A program made the translations under genes and the position numbers. Under the pieces are notes generated by a model that was not told the DNA's origin, searched no databases, and worked only from the letters and a program-made list of their open reading frames with translations. A DNA stretch of 64,000 bases from an uncultured Bifidobacterium sp. Its GTDB lineage: Bacteria; Actinomycetota; Actinomycetes; Actinomycetales; Bifidobacteriaceae. Numbering within the stretch: the stretch's first letter is position 1; each line of letters starts with the position of its first letter. Below are positions 45,662-54,492 of the stretch, piece by piece. Where the stretch lies: assembly GCF_959020145.1 (NCBI RefSeq), contig NZ_CAUEQY010000009.1:1-64000 (forward strand), written 5' to 3'.

Positions 45662-47992
45662 CTACGCCACAGTGAACGTGGTGCGCTTCAAATCGCGACG
45701 ACGGCTCGAATGGCCAATCAACACTTCGAACTCGCCCGGCTCGACGATACGGTTGGCATCCGAATCGACGATAGTGCACTCCGAAACCGGAATATCGAAC
45801 GCAACGGTCTTGGTCTCACCCGGCTCAAGCTCCACGCGCTGGAACGCTTTGAGCTCGCGGTCCGTCCAACTGTAGGACGTCACGATATCGCCGATATACA
45901 ACTGCGCTACTTCGGTGCCTTTGCGCTCGCCGGTGTTGGTGAGCGCAACCTCGACATGCATGGTATCGGTGGTGGCGAACGTGCCGGAAGCCGGAACGTT
46001 CGTGATTGTCGGTTCGCCATATGCGAAGGTCGTGTAGCCGAGGCCCTCGCCGAACGCGAACGCCGGATCCTGCGTGAGATCGGCATAACGATTGCCGTGC
46101 TGGCCACGGATCTGGTTGTAATAGACCGGCAGCTGGCCCGCATGACGCGGGAAGGTGATCGGCAGACGTCCGCTCGGCTCGGTTTCGCCAAGAATGATTT
46201 CGGCGATGGCCTGGCCACCCTTCATACCCGGATTCGGCGCCCACATGAACGCGCTGACACCGTCGGCCGTGGATTCGTCCACGATCACGCCATTCGTGCC
46301 GATCACGCATGCCGGCATCACCTGCGGCTTGGAGCTCATCAGCACCACGACCAGCGGCTTGCCGGTCTCGCGGGCCACGTCGGCAAGCGCTTTGAGCATG
46401 GCGTTCTGCCCGCCGAGCAGTTCCAGTGTGGCGGTGGAGCAGGTCTCGCCGACCAACTGCACCACATCGCCCACGACGGCGACAACAAGGTCGGAACGGC
46501 GAGCGTTGTCCACCGCCTCATCCAGCAGTTGCTGGTCGAACTTGGCGGAGACGGCGAGCTTCGGACGAGGCTGGCCATCCGGATAGAACTCGCCTTCCGG
46601 ATCGTCCACCAAATCGATGATGTTCGCGCCACGCGAATACGCAACCTCGCATCCTTCGGGCGCAAGCTGCTTGAACCCGTCAAGCACGGTGGTGATCATC
46701 TCACGCGGCTGGCCATCCGGCATCCAATTGACCTGACCGGAATTGCCGGCCCAATCGCCCAACTGCTCCTGCGCGTCATCGGCAAGCGGGCCCACCACGG
46801 CGATGCGTTTGCCCGCCGCAGCCGAGAACGGCAATGCGCCGTCATTCTTCAGCAACGCCACGGATTCGCGTGCGATTTGCAGGTTGAGCTCTTGATGGGC
46901 TTTGGAGCCGATAACCGTCTTGATGCGCTCTTGGTCCGGCAGACGCGGATCTTCGAACAGGCCCAGGCGGAACTTGAGTGCGAGGATGCGGGACACGGCT
47001 TCGTCGATCAGCGACTCATCCAGCAGGCCGGTCTTCACGGCCTCGATGGCACCTTCGTAGAACTTCGGCGTGGTCATGATCAGGTCGTTGCCGGCCTTGA
47101 CCGCGTCCGCGGCGGCGTGCACGTAATCGGCCTTGACCTTCTGCTCCCACACGGAACGGCCGACGTTGTCCCAGTCGGTGATCAGCGTGCCCTGGTAGTG
47201 CCAGTCGCCGCGCAGCTTGTCGGACAGCAGCCACTTGTTGAAGGTGACCGGCACGCCGTCGATGGATTCGTATCCGAGCATGAACGTGCCGCAACCCTCC
47301 TTCGCCACGCGTTCGAACGGCGGCAGGAACCACGATTCCAGCTTGCGGTGGGACAGGTCCGCTTCGGAAGCGTCGCGGCCGCCCTGCGTTTCGGAATAGC
47401 CGGCGAAATGCTTGGCGCAGGCCAGAATCGCATCCTTGGCGAGCGGCTCGCCAGCTTTGGCGCCGCCCTGATAGCCCTTGACGATGGCGGAGGCCATCTC
47501 GCCGATAAGATACGGATCCTCGCCGAACGTCTCGTCCACACGGCCCCAACGGGTGTCGCGGGCGATGCACAGCACGGGGGAGAACGTCCAATGCACGCCG
47601 GTGGTGGAGACCTCTTCGGCGGTGGCACGGCCCGCGGCCTGAACCTTGGCCGTGTCGAAGCTTGTTGCCATGCCGAGCTGGGATGGGAAGATGGTGGAGC
47701 CTGGCCAGAAGGAATAGCCGTGGATGCAGTCGTCGCCGATGATCAGCGGAATGCCGAGGCGGGTCTTCGTGTTCACGGTCTCGACCGCGCGGGGCAGGTC
47801 CGCGGGGGAGGTGTGCAGAATCGAGCCGACGTGCTTGTTGACGATCAGGTCATCCAGATCGCCGCTGCGAGCATCAAGCTGCATCATCTGGCCGACCTTC
47901 TCTTCGAGGGTCATGCGTCCGAGCAAATCGGCGATGCGCTCTTCGGCAGGCAGGTTGGGATTCTTGTATGGCAGGTCGGTGGTGTTGGTCAT
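45662..47992 (-). CDS. GH3 beta-glucosidase, first copy
   Basis: 776 residues. The start at 47992 (MTNTTDLPYKN) follows GAGGAAAGTGAGC. The (beta/alpha)8 domain contains RWGRVDETFGEDPYL, KHFAGYSETQGGRDASEAD and the nucleophile Asp in TLITDWDNV. The alpha/beta sandwich domain (about 390-600) follows, then a fibronectin III-like domain with LYIGDIVTSY. The layout is of the BglX/ExoP type. There is no signal peptide. It hydrolyses terminal beta-glucosides after import. Opposite-strand ORFs over it are coding shadows. The operator-like TACCACTTGGTA lies 40 bp before the start. Confidence 0.93.
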   Translation of the reverse strand: MTNTTDLPYKNPNLPAEERIADLLGRMTLEEKVGQMMQLDARSGDLDDLIVNKHVGSILHTSPADLPRAVETVNTKTRLGIPLIIGDDCIHGYSFWPGSTIFPSQLGMATSFDTAKVQAAGRATAEEVSTTGVHWTFSPVLCIARDTRWGRVDETFGEDPYLIGEMASAIVKGYQGGAKAGEPLAKDAILACAKHFAGYSETQGGRDASEADLSHRKLESWFLPPFERVAKEGCGTFMLGYESIDGVPVTFNKWLLSDKLRGDWHYQGTLITDWDNVGRSVWEQKVKADYVHAAADAVKAGNDLIMTTPKFYEGAIEAVKTGLLDESLIDEAVSRILALKFRLGLFEDPRLPDQERIKTVIGSKAHQELNLQIARESVALLKNDGALPFSAAAGKRIAVVGPLADDAQEQLGDWAGNSGQVNWMPDGQPREMITTVLDGFKQLAPEGCEVAYSRGANIIDLVDDPEGEFYPDGQPRPKLAVSAKFDQQLLDEAVDNARRSDLVVAVVGDVVQLVGETCSTATLELLGGQNAMLKALADVARETGKPLVVVLMSSKPQVMPACVIGTNGVIVDESTADGVSAFMWAPNPGMKGGQAIAEIILGETEPSGRLPITFPRHAGQLPVYYNQIRGQHGNRYADLTQDPAFAFGEGLGYTTFAYGEPTITNVPASGTFATTDTMHVEVALTNTGERKGTEVAQLYIGDIVTSYSWTDRELKAFQRVELEPGETKTVAFDIPVSECTIVDSDANRIVEPGEFEVLIGHSSRRRDLKRTTFTVA

Positions 47993-48031
47993 GGATTGCT
48001 CACTTTCCTCGTTGAAGCGGTGTCCTTTAAT

Positions 48032-48043
48032 TACCACTTGGTA
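48032..48043 (-). promoter_or_regulatory. TACCA-N2-TGGTA operator before GH3
   Basis: TACCACTTGGTA, 40 bp upstream of the GH3 start, shares both arms with the site at 36978-36989 before the transporter. It is a likely TetR site linking the two. Confidence 0.6.
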
Positions 48044-48195
48044 TTTTACGATGATTCAGGTAATTTCACAAGTCGCCGCAGCGCATGTCGTATTTGGCGG
48101 ACATTGCTCGTGTGGGCGGTTCTACAATGACTTCTTGGTTGCGGTATCGGCTCCATGCATGCATACGGGCCGGGAGTCACGGCAAGGTCCGGTCT

Positions 48196-48328
48196 TTCCG
48201 TAGGCGGTTTTCGGGTTCCGTAGGTGGTTGGGGCTGAATGCCTGCCGAAGGAATGGCCTGAATAAAGCCGTTCCTCATCCCCGATACCACCGGCGACCAC
48301 CTACGGAACAGTGAAACCCTCTACGGAA
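48196..48328. repeat. 133-bp symmetric dispersed element, copy 1
   Basis: TTCCGTAGGCGGTTT (48196-48210) and TTCCGTAGGTGGTTG (48216-48230) are followed by inverted copies at 48294-48308 and 48314-48328. All are symmetric about 48262. The centre is the stem AGGAATGGC (48249-48257) with GCCGTTCCT (48267-48275) around the loop CTGAATAAA. The interior is homologous, in reverse orientation, to 61772-61904. It fills the gap between the divergent GH3 and GNAT genes, so it is not simply a terminator. Confidence 0.9.
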
Positions 48329-48383
48329 TCTCGCCATGACACATCGGTTACGGTTCACCGGGGTTCGAAAAGGAAGAAATAGC

Positions 48384-48903
48384 ATGATACGACAGGCAAC
48401 ATCTGCGGATATCGCGGCGATCGCCGCGACCTACGAGGACCTGCTGACTTACGAGCAGGAGCATGGAGGCGATTCCCATTGGGAATTGGGCGTATACCCG
48501 ACGATCGCTGTACCGAAGCGCGCCGTGCCCGCAGGGGGAGATGATCGTGCTGGAAGAGGATGGTGAGATCCGTGCCAGCATGATATTGAAATGCCCAGCC
48601 CGCGGAATACGACGACGTGGCATGGCAGTATCCCGGCGAAGGCGAGGATGTGCTTGTCGTGCATACGCTGTGCGTGCCGCCGCGGTTCGCGGGCCACAGG
48701 TATGGAAGCCGGATGGTGCAATACGCGAAGGAATATGCGGCCGGGCACGGCTGCGCGGTCGTCCGCCTCGACACCTATGCGCATAACGAGCCGGCGAAAC
48801 GCCTGTGCCAACGGTGCGGATTCCGCATCGCAGGGTGGGGGCCGCATTGCTCCAAGGGCTCATGGAAGAGGAGCAGGTGTATCTGGAGTACAGGTTGCAA
48901 TGA
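48384..48903 (+). pseudogene. GNAT acetyltransferase pseudogene
   Basis: The start ATG 48384 reads MIRQATSADIAAIAATYEDL. Frame changes then occur near 48530 (a G5 run: ...RAVPAG to EMIVLEEDGEIRASMIL), near 48590 (to AEYDDVAWQYPGEGEDVL) and near 48838 (a second G5 run, back to ALLQGLMEEEQVYLEYRLQ and a stop at 48901). Pieced together the protein is a single-domain GNAT with acetyl-CoA loop PRFAGHRYGSRMVQYA. Each shift fits one extra base, two of them in G runs, so decay or homopolymer sequencing error are both possible. Confidence 0.85.
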
Positions 48904-48938
48904 GCATCGGCGTCGTTGCCGTTTCAATAGGTGAGTGA

Positions 48939-48969
48939 AGGTCGGGCCTCCCATAGGGTGACCCGACCT
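48939..48969 (-). terminator. terminator of the PAP2 gene
   Basis: AGGTCGGG (48939-48946) pairs with CCCGACCT (48962-48969), with CCT/AGG inside, directly downstream of the minus-strand PAP2 gene. Confidence 0.7.
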
Positions 48970-48975
48970 ATTGCC

Positions 48976-50557
48976 TTACGCGCGTCGGCGGGTCAGCATC
49001 AATCCGATGCCAAGCATGAAGCAGGCGACCATCATGCCTGCCGGAGCCAGCATGTCCGAGCCGGTGTTCGCAATGGTTTTGGTGGTGCTGGCAGTGGCAT
49101 CGCTCCTTCCGCTGGATGAGCCGGGCTTAGCTGGGGCGCCCTCGCGCACCACGGAGGCGACGGCCTGCCCCGGCTCCACCTTGACCACGGAACCGTCTGC
49201 GGACAGCGTCACTTTGGCGCTGTAGGCGGCGGCGAGATTCAGCCGCTGATAGCCGTTCGAGCTTGCGTCCAACGGTTCGCCGGAATCAATCTCCGTGGCG
49301 GCCAGCACGGCCCTCCGTTGTTCGGCGTTCAACGTCGGGAACGCGGTGGTCAACAGATTCTCCGCGCCTTCCGGTACGACGGCGGCCTTGCCGGTGGCGG
49401 AGGTCGGCTTGAATCCATAGCTCATGCGTGCCTGATAGGCGGCCAATGCCGACGCGCGGTTGGTCACCGGCTGTGTACTGAAATCGTCGGTGAAATCGTT
49501 GGTGTATCCGCCGCTCGGCTTGGAGGAATCGGCGGAATTCGCGTTCAACGCGGTCACGCAATTCTGCACGGTCGTCGGATCATCCGCCGCGCGGGCAACG
49601 ATATTGGCGCCCACGCAACGCTTCGCCATATACGCCTGCATTTCCTGATATGCCGGCATCAACTTGTCGTTGCGGAACTGTTCATCGGACCACCGCGTCG
49701 CAAGCCCGGCCTCTCCGATGATGCGCCCGCCCATCAGATCGAGCGGATAGTGCACGCCCACGATCAGACGATTGTTGGCCGCCTCCGATGCGCGCGTCAT
49801 GATCTCCGGCGCGAGCTGGGGCAGCAGCGTGGCCAGGCCGATACCGCCGGAATAGGCGACGGTGGTGTGACCGGAAGGGAACGAACCAGTGGGGGCGAGC
49901 GTGTCATAGCCGGGGTTGTGCTGCGTGCCGGAATCGTCCGTCCACACCGGCAGATGGATGATATTCTCGGTCTTCGGCAGACCGGCAGCCACATAGCCGC
50001 CATTCGTGCGATCCGTGAACGGACGCGGATGGACATACTGCTTCTTCACGGCGGAATCGTTCACATACCGTGACAGCAACGCGTGCCGTTCCGTGCCGAT
50101 GTCGCTTTCTCCGGGCCGTTTGACCAACAACGTTGTGGAAAGTGGCAGATCACCCTGCTTGATGCCCTCGCTCAGAAACCTCCCCAAAACCGGGCCAAGC
50201 GCATCGGAGTACGTGTTTTCGATCAGCGAATCACTGTCCTTCAATGCGCGCTGCTGCTGAGGATTGAGCGGATCGTCATCACTGGTCCGCCCCTCATTGG
50301 CCTTATGATTCACCGACACCGTGGCGTCGCTGTTTTCCTTGAGCACCTCTGCATTGACCACGCGTCCACGCAGCTCCGTGGAAGGCGCGGTGAGATCCGG
50401 CTGGTAATAATTGGTGAAATCGGTGAGCAATGCCGTGTAATCCGGCTGCTGCGTATCGGACGGATACGGTTCGGCGCATTGCGCCTGCACGGTGACGCCC
50501 AGCGCCATGACGGCCGCGGCCGCCGCCGCGCAACACAAGCAACGGTGTCCTTCTCAT
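48976..50557 (-). pseudogene. wall-anchored PAP2 acid phosphatase, frameshifted in the signal peptide
   Basis: The open frame gives 520 residues from a TTG at 50538. The best start is ATG 50557 after AAAGAGAGACTG, reading MRRTP, one frame off. Removing one base in CCGTTGC would give a full signal peptide, MRRTP then CLCCAAAAAAVMALGVTVQA. The PAP2 motifs are complete: KKQYVHPRP (KX6RP), PSGHTTVAY, and NRLIVGVHYPLD (RX5HX3D). The C-terminus has a sortase-type signal: IANTG, a hydrophobic helix and RRRA. The intact protein would be secreted and wall-linked, removing phosphate outside the cell. It may be inactive, start at TTG with a shorter signal, or be a sequencing indel. Confidence 0.75.
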
Positions 50558-50764
50558 CAGTCTCTCTTTATACTGATGCGCCCCCTTCGTAATCGGCACG
50601 CTTTCATCTCATCATAGGCAGCATTGGCGCAATCGGGGGCGTGTCCGAATACGCGCATGCAATTTCGCGTAACTTTTCCTCCCTAGATATAGGCGAGGCA
50701 ATACGATATGCGGATATCGCCGGCGGCCGTCAACGCCGACGACGCCAACACGACAAGGAGAACC

Positions 50765-52210
50765 GTGAGCATCCACGACGAACGACACAACCATCGGACA
50801 ACACCGGCAGCCAGCTCCGCCGGCACCATGAGCGAAGGCAGACTCACTATCGTGGTGGTGGCGCTCTCCATCCTCACCTTCCTCGGCATCCTATCCGAAA
50901 CGTCGCTCAACATCGCCTACTCCACGCTGATGGGGGAGTTCTCCATCTCCGCCGACGTGGTGCAATGGCTCACCACCGGCTATCTGCTGCTCCTGTCCAT
51001 AGCCATCCCCACCTCACCGTTCATGGTGCGCACATTCCCCACCAAGGGGCTGTTCGTCACCGCCGTGGCGCTGTTCTCGGCAGGTACGGTGGTCGGCGCG
51101 CTCGCCGTGAACTTTCCGATGTTGCTCGCGGCGCGGCTCATCATGGCGTTGGGCACCGGCGTCTCGCTGCCATTGCTGACCAACATCATCCTCGAGAAAG
51201 CGCCGTTCAACCGACGCGGCATGATGCTTGGCCTGGTCAGTCTGGTGACCTGCGCGGCCCCGGCCATCGGCCCGGTGTTCGGCGGGCTCGTCATGGAATT
51301 CCTCAACTGGCATTGGATCTTCTACACGATGATCCCGTTCCTGCTCATCTCGCTCGTGCTGGGATGCGCTACCGTCCCCGACATCCGCCACGGCGGGAAG
51401 GGGCATCTGTCGGTGCCGTCGCTGGTATTGGTGGCGGCCGGTCTGGCCGGCATCATCGTGGCGGCGAGCTTCTTCGCGCAGTGGAACGGCGACTGGCGCT
51501 TCTGGACGGTGCTTGTCGGCGCGATCGTGGTGCTGGGTGTGTTCGCCGCCGTGCAGCTGAGGATGGAGCATCCGCTGATCGAGGTGCGCACGTTCGCATT
51601 CCCCGGTTTCACGCTGGGCATGCTGATTCTGCTCATGTCATCCGGCGGTGTGCTGGGTGTCAATTTCCTGCTGCCGATTCTGTTGCAGCGCGGCATGGGT
51701 CATACCAGTATGATTGCGGCGCTGATTCTGTTGCCGGGTGCGGTAATCGGCGCGATTTCCGCACCGCTGATCGGTGGCGCGCTGAAAGCGCATTTCCCGC
51801 CGAAATTCATCGCCTGCGGTTTCGTCGGCGTGGCAATCATGGATGTCTCGATGCTGCTCGGCGGCGCGCATGAATGGGCCGTCGCGATCGCCTACGCGCT
51901 GTTCATGGCCGCGTCCGGATTCGTGCTCGTGCCCGACCAGACGCATGCGTTGAACCAGCTGCCGGCCGCGATGAACGCCGACGGGTCCGCGGTGATGAAC
52001 ACCGTGCAGCAGCTCGCTGGCGCCATCGGCACCGCGGTCGCGTCCACGCTGATCGCCGAATTCTCCGCAGCGAACCGTGCCGCGGGCATGAAGTCCGCGG
52101 CCGCCTACGTCGCCGGGTTTTCCACCAGCATGTGGGTGTTCTTCGGCATGGCCGTGACGGGTGAGATCCTGGCCCTGCTCATGTTCCGCTTCTCGAAGCG
52201 CGCCGCATAG
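50765..52210 (+). CDS. MFS efflux transporter, DHA2/EmrB-like
   Basis: 481 residues. The GTG at 50765 has AAGGAG 4 nt upstream; the longer ORF from 50708 lacks a site. About 14 hydrophobic helices are visible. Signatures are LNIAYSTLMGEFSISADVVQ, WLTTGYLLLLSIAIPTSPF, RLIMALGTGVSLPLLTNIIL and GPVFGGLVMEFLNWHWIFY (motif C-like), as in 14-helix drug:proton antiporters. Substrates are unknown. No regulator gene is next to it; it is divergent from the PAP2 gene across about 200 bp. Confidence 0.88.
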   Translation: MSIHDERHNHRTTPAASSAGTMSEGRLTIVVVALSILTFLGILSETSLNIAYSTLMGEFSISADVVQWLTTGYLLLLSIAIPTSPFMVRTFPTKGLFVTAVALFSAGTVVGALAVNFPMLLAARLIMALGTGVSLPLLTNIILEKAPFNRRGMMLGLVSLVTCAAPAIGPVFGGLVMEFLNWHWIFYTMIPFLLISLVLGCATVPDIRHGGKGHLSVPSLVLVAAGLAGIIVAASFFAQWNGDWRFWTVLVGAIVVLGVFAAVQLRMEHPLIEVRTFAFPGFTLGMLILLMSSGGVLGVNFLLPILLQRGMGHTSMIAALILLPGAVIGAISAPLIGGALKAHFPPKFIACGFVGVAIMDVSMLLGGAHEWAVAIAYALFMAASGFVLVPDQTHALNQLPAAMNADGSAVMNTVQQLAGAIGTAVASTLIAEFSAANRAAGMKSAAAYVAGFSTSMWVFFGMAVTGEILALLMFRFSKRAA

Positions 52211-52234
52211 CTGGTCATGCGCGGTGGAAGGCTT

Positions 52235-52386
52235 CACTTCTGTCGTTTTTCGATAGCTTTGATAATTTTGATATCGACAATGCCAAACATATTCGCAAGC
52301 GGTTGCTGGATGCATATGTCATTCGTCAGACCGGTTGCGGCGAAGTTGATTTCGCGGTTCCGCTTTTGCGTGAATACTTACCGTAA
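52235..52386 (+). pseudogene. C-terminal gene remnant
   Basis: An open frame without a start codon reads SFFDSFDNFDIDNAKHIRKR, then LLDAYVIRQTGCGEVDFAVP and LLREYLP before TAA at 52384. This looks like the tail of an ATP-binding or HTH-type protein, but I cannot name the family. The coding-like sequence has lower GC than its neighbours. Nothing upstream extends it. The rest of 52211-52479 shows nothing else. Confidence 0.5.
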
Positions 52387-52479
52387 GCAGATGTGAAAAT
52401 CTAGTTCAGGCGAGTGGCCTGTTGATGATGACCCCAAAGTAGTCCTCAATACCGGTGCAACAGGCGGGGTTCCTGTTCC

Positions 52480-53679
52480 TCATTGATGAGGTCTCGATGA
52501 GCATTCGCGCGTGACGCTCAGCAGCCCGGCGATGGCGGCACAGGTGGCCTCCACGTTGCGTTTTGTTCCGGTGAGCAGTTCCGGCAGAGCGGCTGGGCCG
52601 GGTGCGATGCCGAACGTCGCGACGATGCCGGCTTCGTTGAGCGCGGCGGTGACGTTCGGATCGCGCGTCACTTTTCCTCCGATGGCGATAACCGGTTTTC
52701 CTTGCGATTTCGCCAGTCGCGCGATGCCGCTCGGTACCTTGCCGTACGGCGTCTGCCCGTCGATCGACCCTTCGCCGGTGATGACGACATCGGCCCACGC
52801 GCACGCCTCGCGTGCATGCAGCAAATCGAGCACCAACTCGATGCCGGGGCGCATGGTCGCGTTGAACAGGCCCAGCATGCCGCCGCCGGTGCCGCCCGCC
52901 GCGCCCGCGCCCGGCTTATCTGTTATTTTGCGACCGTTCAGTGCCGTGATGGCGTCGGCGAGCCTGCCCAAACCGCAGTCGAGCAATGCGACTTGTTCCG
53001 GATTCGCGCCTTTCTGCGGCGCGAACACGGCGGCGGCGCCGTCCGTCCCGGTCAGAGGATTGGTGACGTCGCATGCCAATACGATCGGGATGTTTCGCAC
53101 GTCGTCGGGAACCTCGGTGTCGTCGATGCGGGCAAGCCGGGGGAGTGCGCCGCCGCCAAGCGGCAACTCGCAATCGTCCGCATCGAGGAAACGATGGCCG
53201 AGCGCTCGGGCCAGGCCAGTGCCGCCGTCGGTGGTGGCGCTGCCGCCCAATCCAAGTACGATGCGTTCCGCTCCGGCGTCGATCGCGGCGCGAATCAGCT
53301 CGCCGGTGCCGAAAGTGGACGCCGCCAACGGATCGCGGTCGGCGGGGGAGATGCGCTCGATGCCGCTCGCCGCAGCCAACTCGACCACCGCGGTGCGAGG
53401 ATTCTCTCCATCGTGAGATGTTCCGAAACCGCCCTCGCCAAGGAATCCATATCGTGTGATGATCGGCCGGCCCAGCGCGTCATGCGCGTGCTCCGATCGC
53501 AATTCGCCGCCGGTTGCCTGGACCAGCGCGTCGGTCAATCCCTCGCCGCCATCGGACAACGGCATCATGCGGCATTCGGCGCCGGGATCGCCGGCCGCCA
53601 CGCCCCGGCGTATCGACTCAGCCACGGCCTGCGCGGAAGCGGCTTCCTTGAACGAATCCGGTGCCAGCAGATACCTCAT
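52480..53679 (-). CDS. glycerate kinase
   Basis: 399 residues. The start at 53679 (MRYLLAPDSFKEAASAQAVA) lies 2 nt after the TetR stop codon. APDSFKEAASA, MPLSDGGEGLTDALVQATGG, LGLGGSATTDGGTGLARALG and DVVITGEGSIDGQTPYGKVP are the class II glycerate kinase signatures. It phosphorylates D-glycerate to 2- or 3-phosphoglycerate, feeding lower glycolysis. Coupling to a TetR repressor of a beta-glucosidase is unusual and suggests that the inducing sugar or its aglycone yields glycerate, perhaps a glucosylglycerate-type compound (inference). Confidence 0.92.
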   Translation of the reverse strand: MRYLLAPDSFKEAASAQAVAESIRRGVAAGDPGAECRMMPLSDGGEGLTDALVQATGGELRSEHAHDALGRPIITRYGFLGEGGFGTSHDGENPRTAVVELAAASGIERISPADRDPLAASTFGTGELIRAAIDAGAERIVLGLGGSATTDGGTGLARALGHRFLDADDCELPLGGGALPRLARIDDTEVPDDVRNIPIVLACDVTNPLTGTDGAAAVFAPQKGANPEQVALLDCGLGRLADAITALNGRKITDKPGAGAAGGTGGGMLGLFNATMRPGIELVLDLLHAREACAWADVVITGEGSIDGQTPYGKVPSGIARLAKSQGKPVIAIGGKVTRDPNVTAALNEAGIVATFGIAPGPAALPELLTGTKRNVEATCAAIAGLLSVTRECSSRPHQ

Positions 53680-53681
53680 GG

Positions 53682-54260
53682 TCAGCGATAGCCCTCCCAC
53701 TGTGGCAGGGGGAAGAGGACGTCCTCGCAGCGCGCCCACATTTCGTTCAGGTCGCGCCCCGGAACCCGCAGCCAGCGCAGCTGCACGCCATCCATCATCG
53801 CGAATCCGGAACGCAGCACCTGCTCGGCGTCAACGCCTTCCGGCACATGCCAGCGGATGTTCGCGGCCACTTCCACGATACGTTCCTCGCGTTCGGCGAA
53901 ATAATCATGCGCCGGATGGTCGGGATTAAGTGCCTCGGCGCTCAACGTGGAGAACATGTGCACCAATTCGGGTCGTTTGGCGTTGACCGCCACCGTCCTG
54001 CGCCACATTTCGGCGATAAGCGGACGTTCGTCTCGCACCATGCCGGCGGTGACGTCCTCGGTCTCACGGTCGTACATTTCGTCGAGCACCGCATGCAGCA
54101 GCCCTTCCTTGCTGCCGACGTAATGCAGCACGCCCGGTTTGGTGAGGTTCACCATAGTGGCGATGCGCTGCAGCGACGTGCCGTAGTAGCCGAGCGTGCC
54201 GAAACATTCGACCGCCGCGTTGAGAATCGCGCTTCTGCGGTCGACTTCGTCGTTGGCCAT
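53682..54260 (-). CDS. TetR-family repressor of the second GH3
   Basis: 192 residues. The helix-turn-helix is RRSAILNAAVECFGTLGYYG then SLQRIATMVNLTKPGVLHYV. The ligand domain carries HPAHDYFAEREE and MDGVQLRW, as in the other three. GGGAGCACATT precedes the ATG. The divergent gap to the second GH3 gene holds a perfect palindrome at 54371-54390, the obvious operator. It is cotranscribed with glycerate kinase. Confidence 0.9.
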   Translation of the reverse strand: MANDEVDRRSAILNAAVECFGTLGYYGTSLQRIATMVNLTKPGVLHYVGSKEGLLHAVLDEMYDRETEDVTAGMVRDERPLIAEMWRRTVAVNAKRPELVHMFSTLSAEALNPDHPAHDYFAEREERIVEVAANIRWHVPEGVDAEQVLRSGFAMMDGVQLRWLRVPGRDLNEMWARCEDVLFPLPQWEGYR

Positions 54261-54370
54261 AATGTGCTCCCGTCGTTGCTGGAGGTTATTGGAATATGTA
54301 ATTCACATTACGGTCGGTCGGTTTCTTTTTCAAAGATGATTGGCGTGTTGCGTATTGTTTTTTGATAAAG

Positions 54371-54390
54371 TACCTACCAATCGGTAGGTA
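54371..54390 (+). promoter_or_regulatory. TetR operator before the second GH3
   Basis: TACCTACCAATCGGTAGGTA has perfect 8-base arms and a 4-base spacer, in the divergent promoter region between tetR and GH3. The flanking 54261-54370 is AT-rich promoter DNA. Confidence 0.8.
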
Positions 54391-54492
54391 GGGAATTCGG
54401 GGTTGAAGTCCCACCGCGAAACAATCGCGAGACGGCCGAGAAAATAGCCGAAAGGCACCAGAAACACAGAAGACATACGAAAGAGGCAGCTC

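Noticed and set aside
45584..48130. Long open frame of 848 codons on the plus strand opposite the GH3 gene
   Set aside because: It is the mirror frame of a GC3-rich gene; its product is rich in His, Arg and Gln with no domain, while the minus strand encodes a clear GH3 enzyme.
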